The notes beneath the pieces were generated by a model. It was not told the origin of the DNA. It searched no databases and saw only the letters and a list, made by a program, of their open reading frames with translations. A stretch of DNA of 64,000 bases from Zea mays (taxonomy: Eukaryota > Streptophyta > Magnoliopsida > Poales > Poaceae): NCBI RefSeq assembly GCF_902167145.1, contig NC_050096.1, forward strand, positions 159,773,825-159,837,824, given 5' to 3'. This document shows positions 32,170-45,277 of this stretch, in pieces. Made by a program: the position numbers and the translations under genes. Numbering within the stretch: the stretch's first letter is position 1; the number at the start of each line of letters is the position of its first letter.

Positions 32170-35100
32170 GTATCCCCCGAGCCTCGAAGGGAGTGTCAAT
32201 ACTCGCTTGGATGCTTTTGTCGCACTTTTTTGCAAGGGGACCAACCTTTCTCGGTTGCGTTTTGTTCCGGTGGGTGCGCGCGAGCGCACCCGCCGGGTGT
32301 AGCCCCCGAGGCCTCGGAGGAGTGGTTTAACTCCTCCGAGGTCTTAATGCCTCGCGCAATGCTTCGGCTGGTCTGGTCGTTCCCTCATGCGAGCTGGCCG
32401 TAGCCCTGGTGCACGGTCGGGTTCCAAGTTCTCGGGCTGGTATGTTGACGCTGCCAACGGTTTGGCCGGAGCCGGGTTTGCGAGAGCAGCCCCCTAGCCT
32501 CTGCACAGGGCGAGAGGACGATCAGGGACAGTCTCGACTTTTTTACATACGCCCCTGCGTCGCCTTTTCGCAAGGAGGAGGGGGAAGCGCCATGTTGCCC
32601 TCGGAGGGCGCCGAACATGGTGTCTCCGGTAAGCTGCTGGCGAGTAATCCGAGCGGACGTCCGTGCCCCATTTGTTAGGGGTCGGCTAGAGGCCCAGAGG
32701 CGTGCCCAAAAGTATCTGCGGGTGATCTGCCGGACCCGGTCCCCTGTCGACGGGGTCCGAGGGCTCGATGCCTCCCTCTGATGGGATTTCGTTACAAGAT
32801 CGTTCCCGCTGGTCTCGGAAATGTCCTAGGGTACCTCGGGAGCGTAGCCCGAGCCTCGGTTATGTATCGAACGTACCCAGGGTCATCCCTCGCTCTATGT
32901 CTGAGGCGGCTGTGAACCCTTCGAGGGCCAGCCTTCGAACCCCTGATCAGTAGTGGGCGTGGAGCCCGAGTGGCCTGAGGCGGCCGTTGAACCCTTTCGA
33001 GGGGCCGGCCTTCGAACCTCTGACCAGTAGTGGGTGTGGAGCCCAAGCGCTCTGAGGCGGCTGTTAAACCCCTCCGAGGGGCCAGCCTTCGAACCTCTGA
33101 TCAGTAGGGAGGCTCGGAGCCTGTTTCCTTCATGGAGAAGGATCCTTTGCGGGGTATCCCCCTTTCCCGGTCCCTGTTGCAAGAGAGAGAAAGAGGAAAA
33201 GGAAAAGGATACGCAATCGAACGACGCGGCGTACCTTTTTTGACGCGGTCGTTATGGCGAAGGCGAAGCGTCGCTTGCTTCCCCTGCCAGAGGCGCCGCC
33301 TGTCCCGCCGTGGAGTTAATGCGACGGGGCGAGTGGTTCGCGGGGCGACCGTTGCGCGTGCACGAGCCGTTGGAGGAAAGGAACACGAGCGTGCCATCTT
33401 CACGCCGTGAGAGAGGGTTCTCTCGCTGCCCTCGGATGGGACATAAGCTTGGCTGACGACGTGACCGCTGCTCCCGCCCGCCTGCCACCGCCATTACTGC
33501 CGGCCCATTTTTGGCCGTATTGACCGTCGCGCCTGGCTGGCACGGCTGGGTCGTATGCAGGGTTGCCTCGAGTCGCGGTACTGGTTCCGCAGTCGAGGAG
33601 GCGTGGCAGTGGTGCGAGTGGCGGTGCAGTTGCTTGCACGTAGCGACCGGCGCGCCGGTTGCATGACGCGTGGGCGTGGGCCCCCATGCTGGGTGCGTTG
33701 GAAGTCGGAGGGGCGCGCCCACTTGGCGCGATTGCATGCCGCCTGCATGGCTGCCCGCCCTTTCGCCCGCTGGTCTGGGCGAAAGCGGAGGAATGCTCGT
33801 AACCGCTGGGCGGTTGCATGCACCACGCACGGCGGTTTGGCTTCTTCTGCTCTGGGCCAGCTTGCATGACGTGTGGGACCCAGCCCCCGCGCCGTAGGGG
33901 GAGGACCTTGGAGCGTGTTGGAGAAGACTCAACCCACGACGGCTAGGGACGCAAGTAGGGAGAGTCGCCTTTAAAAGGAGGGTGACCCCCTTGAAAGGCG
34001 ACCATGTCTTCGCGCTCCCTTATGCATCGTGTCTGTCCACCTTCCGAGCCCCCGGATGGGGGATACCCGCAGTCCTTCCGCCTTGTCGTTGGAGGAATGC
34101 AACTCCGTGGGAGTTGGTACCTTTCAGCCATCGTTCGGCTTCAAGGATTTTCATCATGCAGCCCGGCTGCACCCCTCCGCCGGTGGTCACCCAAGACGGT
34201 GACCTCTAGTTTGATGGCGGGGGAAAGCAAGCCGGGCTGCGGCCTCTGCCCCTCCCTCAGCCTCAAGGATTTTCATCATCGGTGCTGGGGAGGGGAGTGT
34301 GCCGAGTTGGGGTCGGCCCCTATGTGGGCGGTGGCCCGCTCCTTCCCTCAGTGATTGGGGGGAAGGGCGTTCGCCGTTCGTGGCGCTGGCAGCTGCCACG
34401 TGCCCGGCTCTCAGACCCGAGTGGCTTCGGAGCCGCTCCCGGCGCCGCCTTCCGCCACGGCAGCTGGAAGAGGTTCTTCCGCCGACGAGATAGCCGGGGC
34501 CGCCCACGGACCGACCTCCAACTCTACGGCCTTCTGCCCGTCCTTGCCTCACGAGTTTGGGCACAGGCGGGGGCCTCCTGGCAGCAGCATCCGCCCTGAG
34601 GTCATCGCTGCTGCTGTTTGGCCCCCCAGAGCAGAAGTCGTCGTCGTCGCCGCTGCTGGAGCGGGTGACGGCGTGCCGTTCGTCGGTCTTCTGTTGCTCC
34701 GCAGGCCCCCCGATCGAGTGGTGTTGTTCGTACCTACGGAGGTGGAACCGGAGTTCCGTTTGTAATGGCACCTTGGATGCCGGTCTTTTGTTCATTGTGG
34801 CTGTCGGGGCCTGAACATGTATGTATTTTTGGCGCGGAGCCGTGTTTTTTTCCTCATTTTCGAGCACTAAGACTCGCCTGTTGGTTGTCTGAACCGCTTC
34901 ACCAAGCGTGAGTCGCCCCCTGCAAAGGTGACGAGTGAGGGATCCGTATCCCGGAGGCGTAGGAGTCCCTCGGCTCGGTCGGCCTTGCTGCCCGAGGCTT
35001 CTCTTGCTTAGTTAAAGGAACCCCTCGGATGCTCTTCGATGAGCCGAAGCCAGGGGTAGCGGTGTCAGCACGGAAAGAGGCAGAGTTGGCTCGAAAAGAA

Positions 35101-36083
35101 GACTTGGTCGGCCGGAGCCTGGCCGGGTCGTCCGTTAGCGGGACCGACGCCGGAGTTGATCTGCCGAGGCCTCGGGCCGGGCTGATGTCTTCGGGGGACA
35201 GCTGGCCGAGGCCTCGGGGTGACCAGCCGAGCCGCCTGCTCGAGCCGGATTCTCGGAGAAGACCCTGGCGGCGATGGCCCGGGCGTGATGATGATGTCGT
35301 CCTTCAGAGTGGAGATCCTCGGACCGCGTCGCCGTCCGAGGCTAGGTCGGACCTCGCCGAAGGTGTAGTCGACGCCGAGGGTGCTGCTGCTCCCTTCAAC
35401 TGTCGAGATCCGAGCCTGCAGGATCGGATTATCTTGTAGTGTGTGTTTTCTGCGGCCGCCGAGGCCCAAACACACCCTCGCCGTGTTGTAAAGCTGCGCT
35501 TCTTTTCCTCTTGTTTCGAGTATCTGGACTTTTTTGTCGGTAACAGAATTGTCTGTGCGAGCGAGAGTTGCTTTTCACGGAAGGTGATGAGGGAGGTATC
35601 CGTATCCCGGAGGCGTAGGAATCCCTCGGCTCGGTCGGCCTTGCCGCTTACGCGCACTCTTGCCCGTCCATAGGGTTCTGTCACCGACGCAGTCGAGAAG
35701 GCCCGAAGAATCGCTTCGGCAGAGGAGCTTTCGAGCGTGAAGACTTGTTCGATCCACGGAATCACCTATCCGAACGCGAGTTACTTATCGCAGAAGGTGA
35801 TGAGTGAGGTATCCGTATCCCGGAGGCGTAGGAGTCCCTCGGCTCGGTCAGCCTTGGCTGCTTACGTGTACTCCGTCGTTTTCAGGATCCACTTTCAAAG
35901 AAGTCGAAAAGCACGAAAGACATTCTGGCAGAAAGGATCTTTTTTCGAGGAAAATTTCGACGCAGAGGGGGTTCCCCCCTTTTAGCCCCCGAGGGAGGGT
36001 CGGGCTTTGCCGAGGCAAGGCTGACCCTTCCTTGATGACTAAACTTTGCGCGGAGCGAGGTATATGAACAACTTGAAAACATC
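32170..36083 (-). other. Long non-coding 3' region of element D, with internal repeats
   Basis: About 3.9 kb of GC-rich DNA lies between the end of integrase and the 3' LTR. Three units starting CTGAGGCGGC lie at 32901, 32974 and 33052. Three dispersed copies of a block containing TATCCCGGAGGCGTAGGA lie near 34945, 35600 and 35815. Many long open frames on both strands here are by-products of high GC; none shows a known domain. Confidence 0.7.
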
Positions 36084-39000
36084 TTAAGGGTAGAAGCGAC
36101 GTAGCTGTTGGATGTTCCAAGCGTTGCTGTAGACCTCGCCTTGACTGTTGGCCAGCTTGTACGTTCCGGGCTTCAGAACTTTGGCGATGACGAACGGCCC
36201 TTCCCAGGGAGGCGTGAGCTTGTGCCGCCCTCGGGCGTCTTGTCGCAGCCGAAGCACCAGGTCGCCCACCTGGAGGTCTCGGGACCGGACCCCTCGGGCG
36301 TGGTAGCGTCACAGGGACTGCTGGTACCGCGCCGAGTGTAGTAAGGCCATGTCCCGAGCCTCTTCCAGCTAGTCCAGCGAGTCTTCTCGATTAGCTTGGT
36401 TGCTTTGGTCGATGTAGGCCCTCGTCCTCGGGGAACCGTATTCTAAGTCTGTGGGCAAGATGGCCTCGACCCCATAGACTAGAAAGAACGGCGTGAAGCC
36501 CGTGGCTCGGCTCGGCGTTGTCCTCAGGTTCTAGACCACTGAGGGGAGTTCCTTCATCCATCGCTTGCCGAACTTGTTGAGGTCGTTGTAGATCCGAGGC
36601 TTGAGTCCTTGTAGAATCATGCCGCTGGCACGCTCTACTTGCCCATTCGTCATGGGGTGAGCCACGGCGGCCCAGTCCACCCGGATGTGGTGATCCTCGC
36701 AGAAGTCCAGGATCTTTCTGCCGGTGAACTGGGTGCCGTTGTCGGTGATGATGGAGTTCGGGACCCCAAAACGGTGGATGATGTTGGTGAAGAACGCCAC
36801 CGGCTGTTCGGACCTGATGCTGTTTAGGGGTCGGACCTCGATCCACTTGGAGAATTTGTCGATGGCGACCAACAGGTGCGTGTAGCCCCCGGGTGCCTTC
36901 TGCAAGGGGCCGACGAGGTCCAGACCCACACGGCAAAAGGCTAGGTGATGGGTATCGTCTGCAGAGCCTGAGCGGGCAGGTGGGTCTGCCTCTCGTAGAA
37001 CTGACACCCTTCGCAGGTGCGGACGATTCTAGTGGCGTCGGCCACCGCCGTCGGCCAGTAGAAACCTTGTCGGAAGGCGTTTCCAACAAGGGCTCGAGGT
37101 GCTACGTGATGGCCGCAAGCCCCCGAGTGTATCTCTCGTAGGAGCTCCTGGCCTTCGGCGATGGAAATGCATCGCTGGAGGATGCCTGAGGGGCTGCGGT
37201 GGTAGAGCTCCTTCCCATCCCCCAGCAAGATGAACGACTCGGCGCGTCGCGCCAACCGCCGAGCTTCGGCTCGGTCGAGGGGTAGCTCTCCTCGGTGGAG
37301 ATATTGCAGGTACGGGGTCTGCCAGTTTCGATTAGGCGTGACCCCGCTTCGCTCCTCCTCGACACGCAGTGCCTCACCCTCGGGGGCCGAGGGTACCTCG
37401 GGCTGAACCGAGGGTGCCTCGGGCCGAGCTGAGGGTGCCTCAGACTGAGCCGAGGGTGCCTCGGACTGAGCCGAGGGTACCTCGGGCTGGGCCGAAGGTG
37501 CCTCGGGCTCGGGCGTGTCGTCGATCTTGACGGAGGGTTGATGCAGGTCTCGGGAGAAGACGTCCGGGGGAACCGTTGTTCGCCCCGAGGCTATTTTAGC
37601 CAGCTCATCCGCAGTCTCGTTGTAGCGCCGGGCGATGTGGTTGAGCTCGAGCCCGTAGAACTTGTCTTTCAGGCGCCGAACCTCATCGCAGTAGGCCTCC
37701 ATCTTCGGGTCGCGGCAGTGGGAGTTCTTCATAACTTGGTCGATGACGAGCTGCGAGTCACCGCGAGCGTCGAGGCGTCAGACCCCTAGCTCGATGGTGA
37801 TCCACAATCCGTTGACCAGAGCCTCGTACTCAGCCACATTGTTGGACGCCGGGAAATGGAGGCGTAGCACGTAGCGTAGGTGCTTCCCGAGGGGCGAGAT
37901 GAAGAGCAGGCCCGCGCCTGCTCCTGTCTTCATCAGCGACCCATCAAAGAACATGGTCCAGAGTTCCGGCTGGATCAGAACTGTTGGGAGCTGGGTGTCG
38001 ACCCATTCAGCCACGAAGTCCGCCAAGACCTGGGACTTGATGGCCTTCCGAGGGGCGAACGAGATCGCTTCGCCCATGATTTCCACCGCCCACTTTGCAA
38101 TTCTACCCGAGGCCTCACGGCACTGGATGATCTCTCCCAGGGGGAAGGATGACACCACAGTTACCGGGTGAGACTCGAAGTAGTGTCGCAACTTGCGCCG
38201 CGTCAGGATCACCGTGTACAGCAGCTTCTGAACTTGTGGGTAGCGGATTTTGGTCTCGGACAGTACCTCGCTGATGAAGTAGACTGGCCTCTGGACAGGC
38301 AATGTATGCCCCTCTTCTCGTCTCTCAACCACAATCGCGGCGCTAACCACCTGAGTGGTAGCGGCAACGTAGATCAAGAGGGCTTCTCCGGCAGCGGGGG
38401 GCACCAAGATGGGCACATTCGTGAGGAGCGCCTTCAGGTTCCCGAGGGCTTCCTCGGCCTCAGGGGTCCAAGTGAAGCACTCGGCCTTCCTTAAGAGGTG
38501 GTACAGAGGCAGGCCTCTTTCGCCGAGGCGTGAGATGAAGCGGCTCAAAGCCGCAAGACATCCCATGACTCTCTATACGCCTTTCAAGTCCTTGATGGGC
38601 CCCATGCTGGTGATGGTTGCGACCTTCTCCGGGTTAGCTTCGATGCCCCGCTCGGAGACGATGAACCCTAAGAGCATGCCTCGGGGCACCCCGAAGACAC
38701 ACTTTTTAGGATTGAGCTTAACGCCTTTCGCCTTGAGACATCGGAATGTCACTTCAAGGTCGGAGGCTTTCCTCGTCTTGACTACGATGTCATCGACGTA
38801 GGCCTCGACCGTCCGGCCAATGTGTTCGCCGAACACATGGTTCATGCACCGCTGGTACATCGCACCTGCATTCCTCAAGGTGAACGGCATGGTGACATAG
38901 CAGTACATGCCGAAGGGCGTGATGAAAGAAGTCGCGAGCTGGTCGGACTCCATCCTGATTTGGTGATACCCTGAGTAGGCATCGAGGAAAGACAAGGTTT

Positions 39001-40315
39001 CGCACCCAGCAGTGGAATCCACGATTTGATCGATGCGAGGCAGAGGGTAGGGAACCTTCGAACATGCTATGTCTAGACCAGTGTAGTCTACACACATCCG
39101 CCATTTCCCTCCTTTCTTTCTCACAAGCACAGGGTTGGCAAGCCATTCGGGATGGAATACCTCTTTGATGAACCCTGCCGCCATTAGCTTGTGGATCTCC
39201 TCGCCTATGGCTCTGCGCTTTTCTTCGTCGAATCGGCGCAGAGGCTGCTTGACGGGTCAGGCTCCGGCTCGGATATCCAGCGAGTGCTCGGCGACTTCCC
39301 TCGGTATGCCGGGAATGTCCGAGGGACTCCACACGAAGACGTCGGCGTTCGCGCTGAGAAATTCGATGAGCACTGCTTCCTATTTGGGATCGAGCTCGGA
39401 GCCGATCCGGATCTGCTTGGAGGCGTCGCTGCTAGGGTCGAGGAGGACGGACTTAACCGTCTCCGCTGGCTCGAAGTTGCCGGCGTGGCGCTTCACGTCT
39501 GGCACCTCCTTCGAGAGGCTCTCCAGGTCGGCGATGAGGGCCTCAGATTCGGCGAGGGCCTCGGCGTACTCCACGCACTCGACGTCGCATTCGAATGCGT
39601 GTCGGTACGTGGGGCCGACGTTGATGACCCCGTTGGGGCCCGGCATCTTGATCTTGAGGTAGGTTTAGTTGGGGACGGCCATGAACTTTGCATAGGATGG
39701 CCTTCCCAGTACCGCGTGGTAGGTTCCTCGGAACCCGACCACCTCGAACGTGAGGGTCTCCCTTCGGAAGTTGGAGGGCGTTCCGAAGCAGACGAGAAGG
39801 TCGAGTTGTCCGAGGGGCTGGACGCGCTTCCCGGGGATGATCCCGTGGAAAGGCGCAGCGCCTGCCCGGACCGAGGACAGATCAACACGCAGGAGCCCGA
39901 GGGTCTCGGCGTAGATGATGTTGAGGCTGCTGCCTCCGTCCATGAGGACCTTGGTGAGCCTGACGTCGCCAATGACGGGGTCGACAACGAGCGGGTATTT
40001 CCTCGGGCTCGGCACGTGGTCGGGGTGGTCGGCTTGGTCGAAGGTGATGGGCTTGTCGGAACAGTCTAGGTAGACTGGCGCCGCCACCTTCACCGAACAG
40101 ACCTCCCGACGCTCTTGCTTGCGGTGCCGAGCCGAGGCGTTCGCCGCTTGCCCACCGTAGATCATGAAGCAGTCGCGGACCTCGGGGAACTCTCCTGCCT
40201 GGTGATCTTCCTTCTTGTCATCGTCGCGAGCCCTGCCACCCTCCGCGGGTGGCCCGGCCCTGTGGAAGTGGCGCCGAAGCATAGCGCACTCCTCAAGGGT
40301 GTGCTTGACGGGCCC
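36084..40315 (-). pseudogene. pol: pol of element D (protease, RT, RNase H, integrase), many stops
   Basis: Minus strand, Gypsy order. Protease: LMDGGSSLNII near 39950. Reverse transcriptase: LVRKKGGKWRMCVDYTGLD (about 39120) and YVDDIVV (about 38800). RNase H: FFDGSLMKTGAGAGL (about 37945) and NVAEYEALVNGL. Integrase: zinc region HSGACGHHVA...CEGCQFYER (about 37110-36990), catalytic D in GLDLVGPL, D in ITDNGTQFTG, E in NGQVERA (about 36640), and a GPY/F-type end WEGPFVIAKVLKPGTYKL (about 36190). The frame is the same as gag until a one-base loss at about 36925. Stops inside are at 39667, 39382, 39259, 38575, 37780, 36943, 36533, 36371 and 36311 (first base). The true end is TAA at 36086-36084. 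Order RT-RNase H-integrase is diagnostic for Ty3/Gypsy. Confidence 0.92.
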
Positions 40316-42466
40316 CTAATGATAGGGGCACGGCTCCTTGAGCATCTTGTCGAAGAGGTTGGCACCTCCGGGGGGTTTCCGAGGGTTCTTGTACTCGGCG
40401 GCGGCGACAAGGTCCGCGTCGGCGGCGTCGCGTTTCGCTTGCGACTTCTTCTTGCCCTTCTTCTTGGCGCCGCGCTGAGTTGACGCCTCGGGGGCATCTT
40501 CCAGTGGGCGGCCCTGGGGCTGCTTGTCCTTCCGGAAGATAGCCTCAACTGCCTCCTGGCCAGAGGCGAACTTGGTGGCGATGTCCATCAGCTCGCTCGC
40601 CCTGGTGGGGGTCTTGCGACCCAGCTTGCTCACCAGGTCGCGGCAGGTGGTGCCGGCGAGGAACGCGCCGATGACATCCGAATCGGTGATGTTGGGCAGC
40701 TCGGTGCGCTGCTTCGAGAACTGCCGGATGTAGTCCCGAAGAGACTCTCCCGGCTGCTGTCGGCAGCTTCGGAGGTCCCAGGAGTTTCCAGGGCGCACGT
40801 ACGTGCCCTGGAAATTGCCGGTGAAGGCTTGGACCAGGTCGTCCCAGTTGGAGATCTGCCCTGGAGGCAGGTGCTCCAACCAGGCGCGAGCAGTGTCGGA
40901 GAGGAACAGGGGGAGGTTGCGGATGATGAGGTTGTCATCGTCCGTTCCACCCAGTTGGCAGGCCAGCCGGTAGTCCGCGAGCCACAGTTCCGGTCTCGTC
41001 TCCCTCGAGTACTTTGCGATAGTAGTCGGGGGTCGGAACCGGGTCGGGAACGGCGCCCGTCATATGGCGCGGCTGAAATCCTGTGGACCGGGTGGTTCGG
41101 GCGAGGGACTCCGATCCTCCCCGCTGTCGTAGTGTCCCCCACGCCTGGGGTGGTAGCCTCGGCGCACCCTCTCGTCGAGGTGGGCCCGACGGTCGCGGTG
41201 ATGGTGCTTGTTGCCGAGGCGACCCGTGGCCGCAGGCGCTGTGTTGCGCGTGCGCCCGGTGTGGACCGAGTCTTCCCGCATGAATCGGGAAGTCGCGGCG
41301 CGATGTTCCGAGGGGTACCCCTGCCTTCGGGAGGCGGAGCTTTCGGCCCATCGAACCGCGGCGCCCTCCAGGAGATTCTTGAGCTCTCCCTGGATTCGCC
41401 GCCCCTCGGGGGTTGATGGCTCCGGCATCGCGCGAAGAAGCATTGCTGCTGCAGCCAGGTTCTGGCCGACCCCACTGGAAGCGGGTGGCGGCCTTACCCT
41501 GACATCGTCGGCGATGCGGTGCTGGAAGCCCTAGGGTAGATGACGCACTTCCCCCGCCGGAGGTTGGCCCGCCCATTCCTGCCCGACATCCCGGCGGATC
41601 GGCTCAAGTGCTCCTACTCCTTCGTCGAGCCTGGCCGGCACCCCGCGGATTTGCTCGAGCTGTGGGTCATGACACCCCGCCGGAACGGGGACCACAGCTA
41701 GCTCCTGTAGGATGTCAACGCGAGGCACAGGCCTAGGGAGATCACCGTTCTCCGGCATACCAAGATGGTTGCCTTCGGAGGGACCCCCTAGATCGACATG
41801 GAAACATTCGCGACTTGGGCCGCAGTCCTCGTCGCCGAGGCTGCGGCTACCATCGGAACAGTCGGAAAGGCAGTAGTCGCATGCGGTCATGAAGTCCCGC
41901 ATGGCACTGGGGTTACCAAGTCTGGAGAAGTCCCAACAGAAGTCGGGCTCGTCATCTTCCTTGGACCCCGAGGGCCCGTAGGTTGAGACGTCCGTCAGCC
42001 GGTCCTAGGGTGACCGCATACGATACCCCAGAGGGTTTGGACTCGCCTCTACGAGAGCATCCGCCAGAGCGAAGCCGCTTGGCGGGTCGAGGCTAAATTC
42101 AAGGGGCATGAGATGCGAATCGGTCGGTACCTCTTGGTCGACGGGCGGTGATGAAGTCACGTCAGGGACTGACTGCACCGTCGTCTCAGGTACGAGGGTG
42201 ACGCCCAGCAAGCCTTTCGCGAGCGTGCTGGCATCGTCCGTTCGCTTGGAACTGGCGTGTTGCGGGGAGACGGCGCTCGTCTTCGTCTCAAACGCGAGGT
42301 CGATGCCCGACGTGCCCCCCCATTGGGGCGCCGGCGCCGTCGACTCGCTCGACAGCCGACGAGGTGCCGCCTCCTGCTTGGCCTTGGTTGCCTCGCCTCC
42401 TCCTCCGTCGGTGTGGGAGAGGGCGGGGTGAGCTCGAATGTTGTTCTTCCACCACGCGAGGAAGAC
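40316..42466 (-). pseudogene. gag: gag of element D, with stops
   Basis: Minus strand, same frame as pol. The start is lost in the deletion that removed part of the LTR. The first part (42460-41100) is low-complexity with acidic, Pro and Arg-rich runs. The Gypsy gag core begins about 41035 (KYSRETRPELWLADYRLACQ, then LPLFLSDTARAWLEHLPPGQ, then WDDLVQAFTGNFQGTYVRPG) and goes on to a Lys-rich tail and CPYH, the start of a knuckle-like motif. In-frame stops lie at 42007 (TAG), 41533 (TAG), 41062 (TGA) and 40318 (TAG, between gag and the protease part). Gag would form the particle; this copy cannot. Confidence 0.85.
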
Positions 42467-43483
42467 GTCGTCACAGAGCATGCGGGGCACCATCATTACT
42501 TATCTGGCGGTGCGAGCCAGATGGGACGCCGGTCTTGTTCCCCGCAGCCTGAGTCAGCTTGGGGTAGGGTAATGATGGTGCCTCCCATTGACGTGGCTGG
42601 TCCGTGCCCTAGGTTGGGCGATGTGGAGGCTCCTCCGAGGTCAAGGTCGACTCTATCTTCCGAGGCCGAGGTCGAGTCCGAGCCCCTGGGTCGGGCGAGG
42701 CGGAGACCGTCGGCTGAGGCCAGGGCTGAGTCTGAGCCCTGGGGTCGGGCGAAGCGGAGTTCGTCGTCTTCAGGGGCTGAGCCCGAGTCCGAGCCCTGGG
42801 TCGGGCGGAGCGGAGTTCGCCGTCTTCCGGGGCTTAGCCCGAGTCTGAGCTCTGGGTCGGGCGGAGCGGAGTTCGCTGTCTTCCGGGGCTTAGCCCGAGT
42901 CCGAGCCCTGGGTCGGGCGGAGCGGAGTTCGCCGTCTTCCAGGGCTGAGCCCGAGTCTGAGCCCTGGGTCGGGTGGAGCGGAGTTTCCTATGGTGCCTGA
43001 GGCCGGGCCTGACTGCCTGTCAGCCTTACTCTGTCGAGTGGCACAGCAGTCGGAGCGGCGCAGGCGGCGCTGTCCTTCTGTCAGGCCGGTCAGTGGAGCG
43101 GCGAAGTGACAGCGGTCACTTCGGCTCTGTCGACCGGAGGACGTGCGTCAGAATAAAGGTGTCAGACCACCTTTGCATTAAATGCTCCTGCGATTTGGTC
43201 GGTTGGTGTGGCGATTTGGCCAGGGTTGCTTCTTGGCGAAGACTAGGCCTCGGGCGAGCCGGAAGTATGTTCGTCGCTGGAGGGGGCCTCGAGCGAGACG
43301 TAGATCCTCCGGGGTCGGCTGCCCTTGCCCGAGGCTGGGCTCGGGCGAGGCGTGATCGAGTCCCTCGAATGGACCGATCCCTGACTTAGTCGCACCCATC
43401 AGGCCTTTGCAGCTTTGTGCTGATGGGGGTTACCAGCTGATAATTAGGAGCCTTGAGGGTACCCCTAATTATGGTCCCCGACA
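42466..43483 (-). repeat. 5' LTR of element D, truncated (1018 of about 1550 bp)
   Basis: It matches the other LTR from 43483 down to about 42466; the last 535 bp of the LTR, the primer site and the leader are missing. The junction is directly at CGTCGTCA (42466-42473), a string also present at 31152-31159 in the intact LTR. Confidence 0.85.
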
Positions 43484-43488
43484 CTAAC

Positions 43489-45277
43489 GCTAGTGTGTGT
43501 GGTTACTTGTGATGTCGTAGTTGTGTGCGTAAATAAATAAAATGGTGTTGTCTTTTTAAAGGTGTTAATGTTGGACGCCGATAACGTATAGATAACGAAT
43601 GCTAGCGTATGGTTGTCTACGATGTCTTCCAAATTAATGTTTAGTTCGCCACTGTGTCTTTGTATATTTTGTGCTACTTTTGTGCTACTTTCAGTATATT
43701 CATACATATGCATCTTGCATCTCATTTAGGACCGAGAGATGACGATCGTGCAAGTGATGTGGTGCCAACCACAAGATGCAGTTGGTGGACGACCTGAAGA
43801 ATGGTGGACTTACCCAGTGGATGCTCGCCAAGCGAGTACCTCCCCCAGCAAACACTATCTAGGTGTTAAATTAAAAGGCAAGCCCCGGTTTTATGCATAA
43901 CCTATTTATATATGCTATTTTACTACACTTAATGTTTGTAGGCTTGTACTGTGCACTTAAGTGTAGGAGTTGACTGAAACCCTAGTTGCATGAACTCAGG
44001 ATTCCTATTGAGATGGATACTAGTATGTTAGGTCGAGTAGCTGCTTTACTAATCAGGGATCTCGGTAGAAGTCGAGTGATTTTTCTAGCACTCGCGCGAG
44101 GTCAGGAATTGGTTGTACCCACTTTCATATCATAATGATGTTGGTCTGTGGACAACAATCCATGGGGATTGGTTGTCTACGAGATGGAAATTGGAATAAG
44201 GATTAAGGTGTGGTACCGTGAGTCAAGCGTTTGAACGTACTAAACACATACCGAGAAATATGGTAAATCGGTAAGCCTAGTACCTGAGTGAACCTGCCCG
44301 CAGACATATCCCCTCACGTGACCTGAGACGTGGTCTCCCATTCCGGTTATGGTGGGTACAAGTGCGGTCACTGCACGACGGCAGTCGGGGTCAGTGAGGC
44401 ATTGTACGCCAAGGCAGTGAGCCCTGATCTGTTGCCAGGGAATCGATGGGGACGGTTGATGTGTGTGGGGACGGAGTGCCTCGCCACGTCGTGTGTTTAG
44501 GTTTACCTTGCAAGGATAAAAACTCGATTCGAATCATCTGCTTCTCGCAGCTAATGAGACTGCTTGATCCATGCTGCTACATTGAGTAATAAGTGGAAAT
44601 GAGGTGACTGGCAAAAGATGTTGATTGATATAATGTTTGATACCATGTATGAATAGCTAGGTACTCATCTAGTTTAAAAGGATCATACTAAAACTTGAAA
44701 AGCTAAAACTTGATTTTAGACTCAGCTAGTGCTTTTGGCAAACCAAACCCCTCAACCAAACAGCTGCATGTCTAGAGGTAGAGGAGTAGACTCCTCATAT
44801 CGGGTAAGTCTAGCTGAGTATTAGTATACTCAGCCTTGCTTGTGGCATAATTTTTGCAGGTACCCCTTAGGGTGATTGGTTGCTGGTGTGACTTGGCCTC
44901 CATCCCTGCCACCGGGATAGACGGTCGAGTGGGTTGCTGCTTCCGCAGGAGAGGACCAGGAGGAGTAGCGTGGCCAGGCTTCGCCATGTTACTCGGTTTT
45001 CTCCGTTAGTTATTTCCGCTACATTAAAATTTATGGTTATTATTTCTAAAACTCCGATAATGTAATCACTAATGACACTTATTAAATTTGTGGTATTATG
45101 TTTTATTGTATTTCTCTGTGCCTCACCTTCGTGTGAGCTAGTGGTATTCGATCCTGGTAAGTGGCTTTATCGGACTAGATCCGAGGGACTGACGTTTTAT
45201 TCCTACTTAAGTGTGGTCTAGCCTCTAAGGTGGGACTTAGGCACTTAAGTTGGAACAATTCGGGCGGTTCCGCCACA
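43489..45277 (+). repeat. 5' LTR of element C, right part
   Basis: It continues the LTR after element D and ends GGTTCCGCCACA at 45277. It matches 51522-53310 of the 3' LTR. No coding; contains an ordinary TA-rich and a GC-rich half. Confidence 0.9.

Larger units (their letters stand above)
30618..43483 (-). mobile_element. Element D: Huck-like Gypsy retrotransposon, minus orientation, defective (12866 bp)
   Basis: It is flanked by CTAAC duplications (30613-30617 and 43484-43488). The 3' LTR of C at 51517-51521 shows the unoccupied site. On the minus strand it starts TGTCGGGGACCATAATTAGG and ends ACGCTGACA. Gag and pol read leftwards in one frame with many stops. The right-hand (5') LTR has lost about 535 bp together with the primer site. 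Size, LTR start and long non-coding 3' part fit maize Huck. Confidence 0.92.

Noticed and set aside
30657..36067. Many open frames in the GC-rich non-coding part and LTR of element D
   Set aside because: They lie in LTR or repeat DNA, overlap on both strands and show no domain; the element coding region is 36084-42466 on the minus strand.
38168..40069. Plus-strand frames of up to 292 codons opposite element D pol
   Set aside because: Mirror frames of the real minus-strand gag-pol; no family features.
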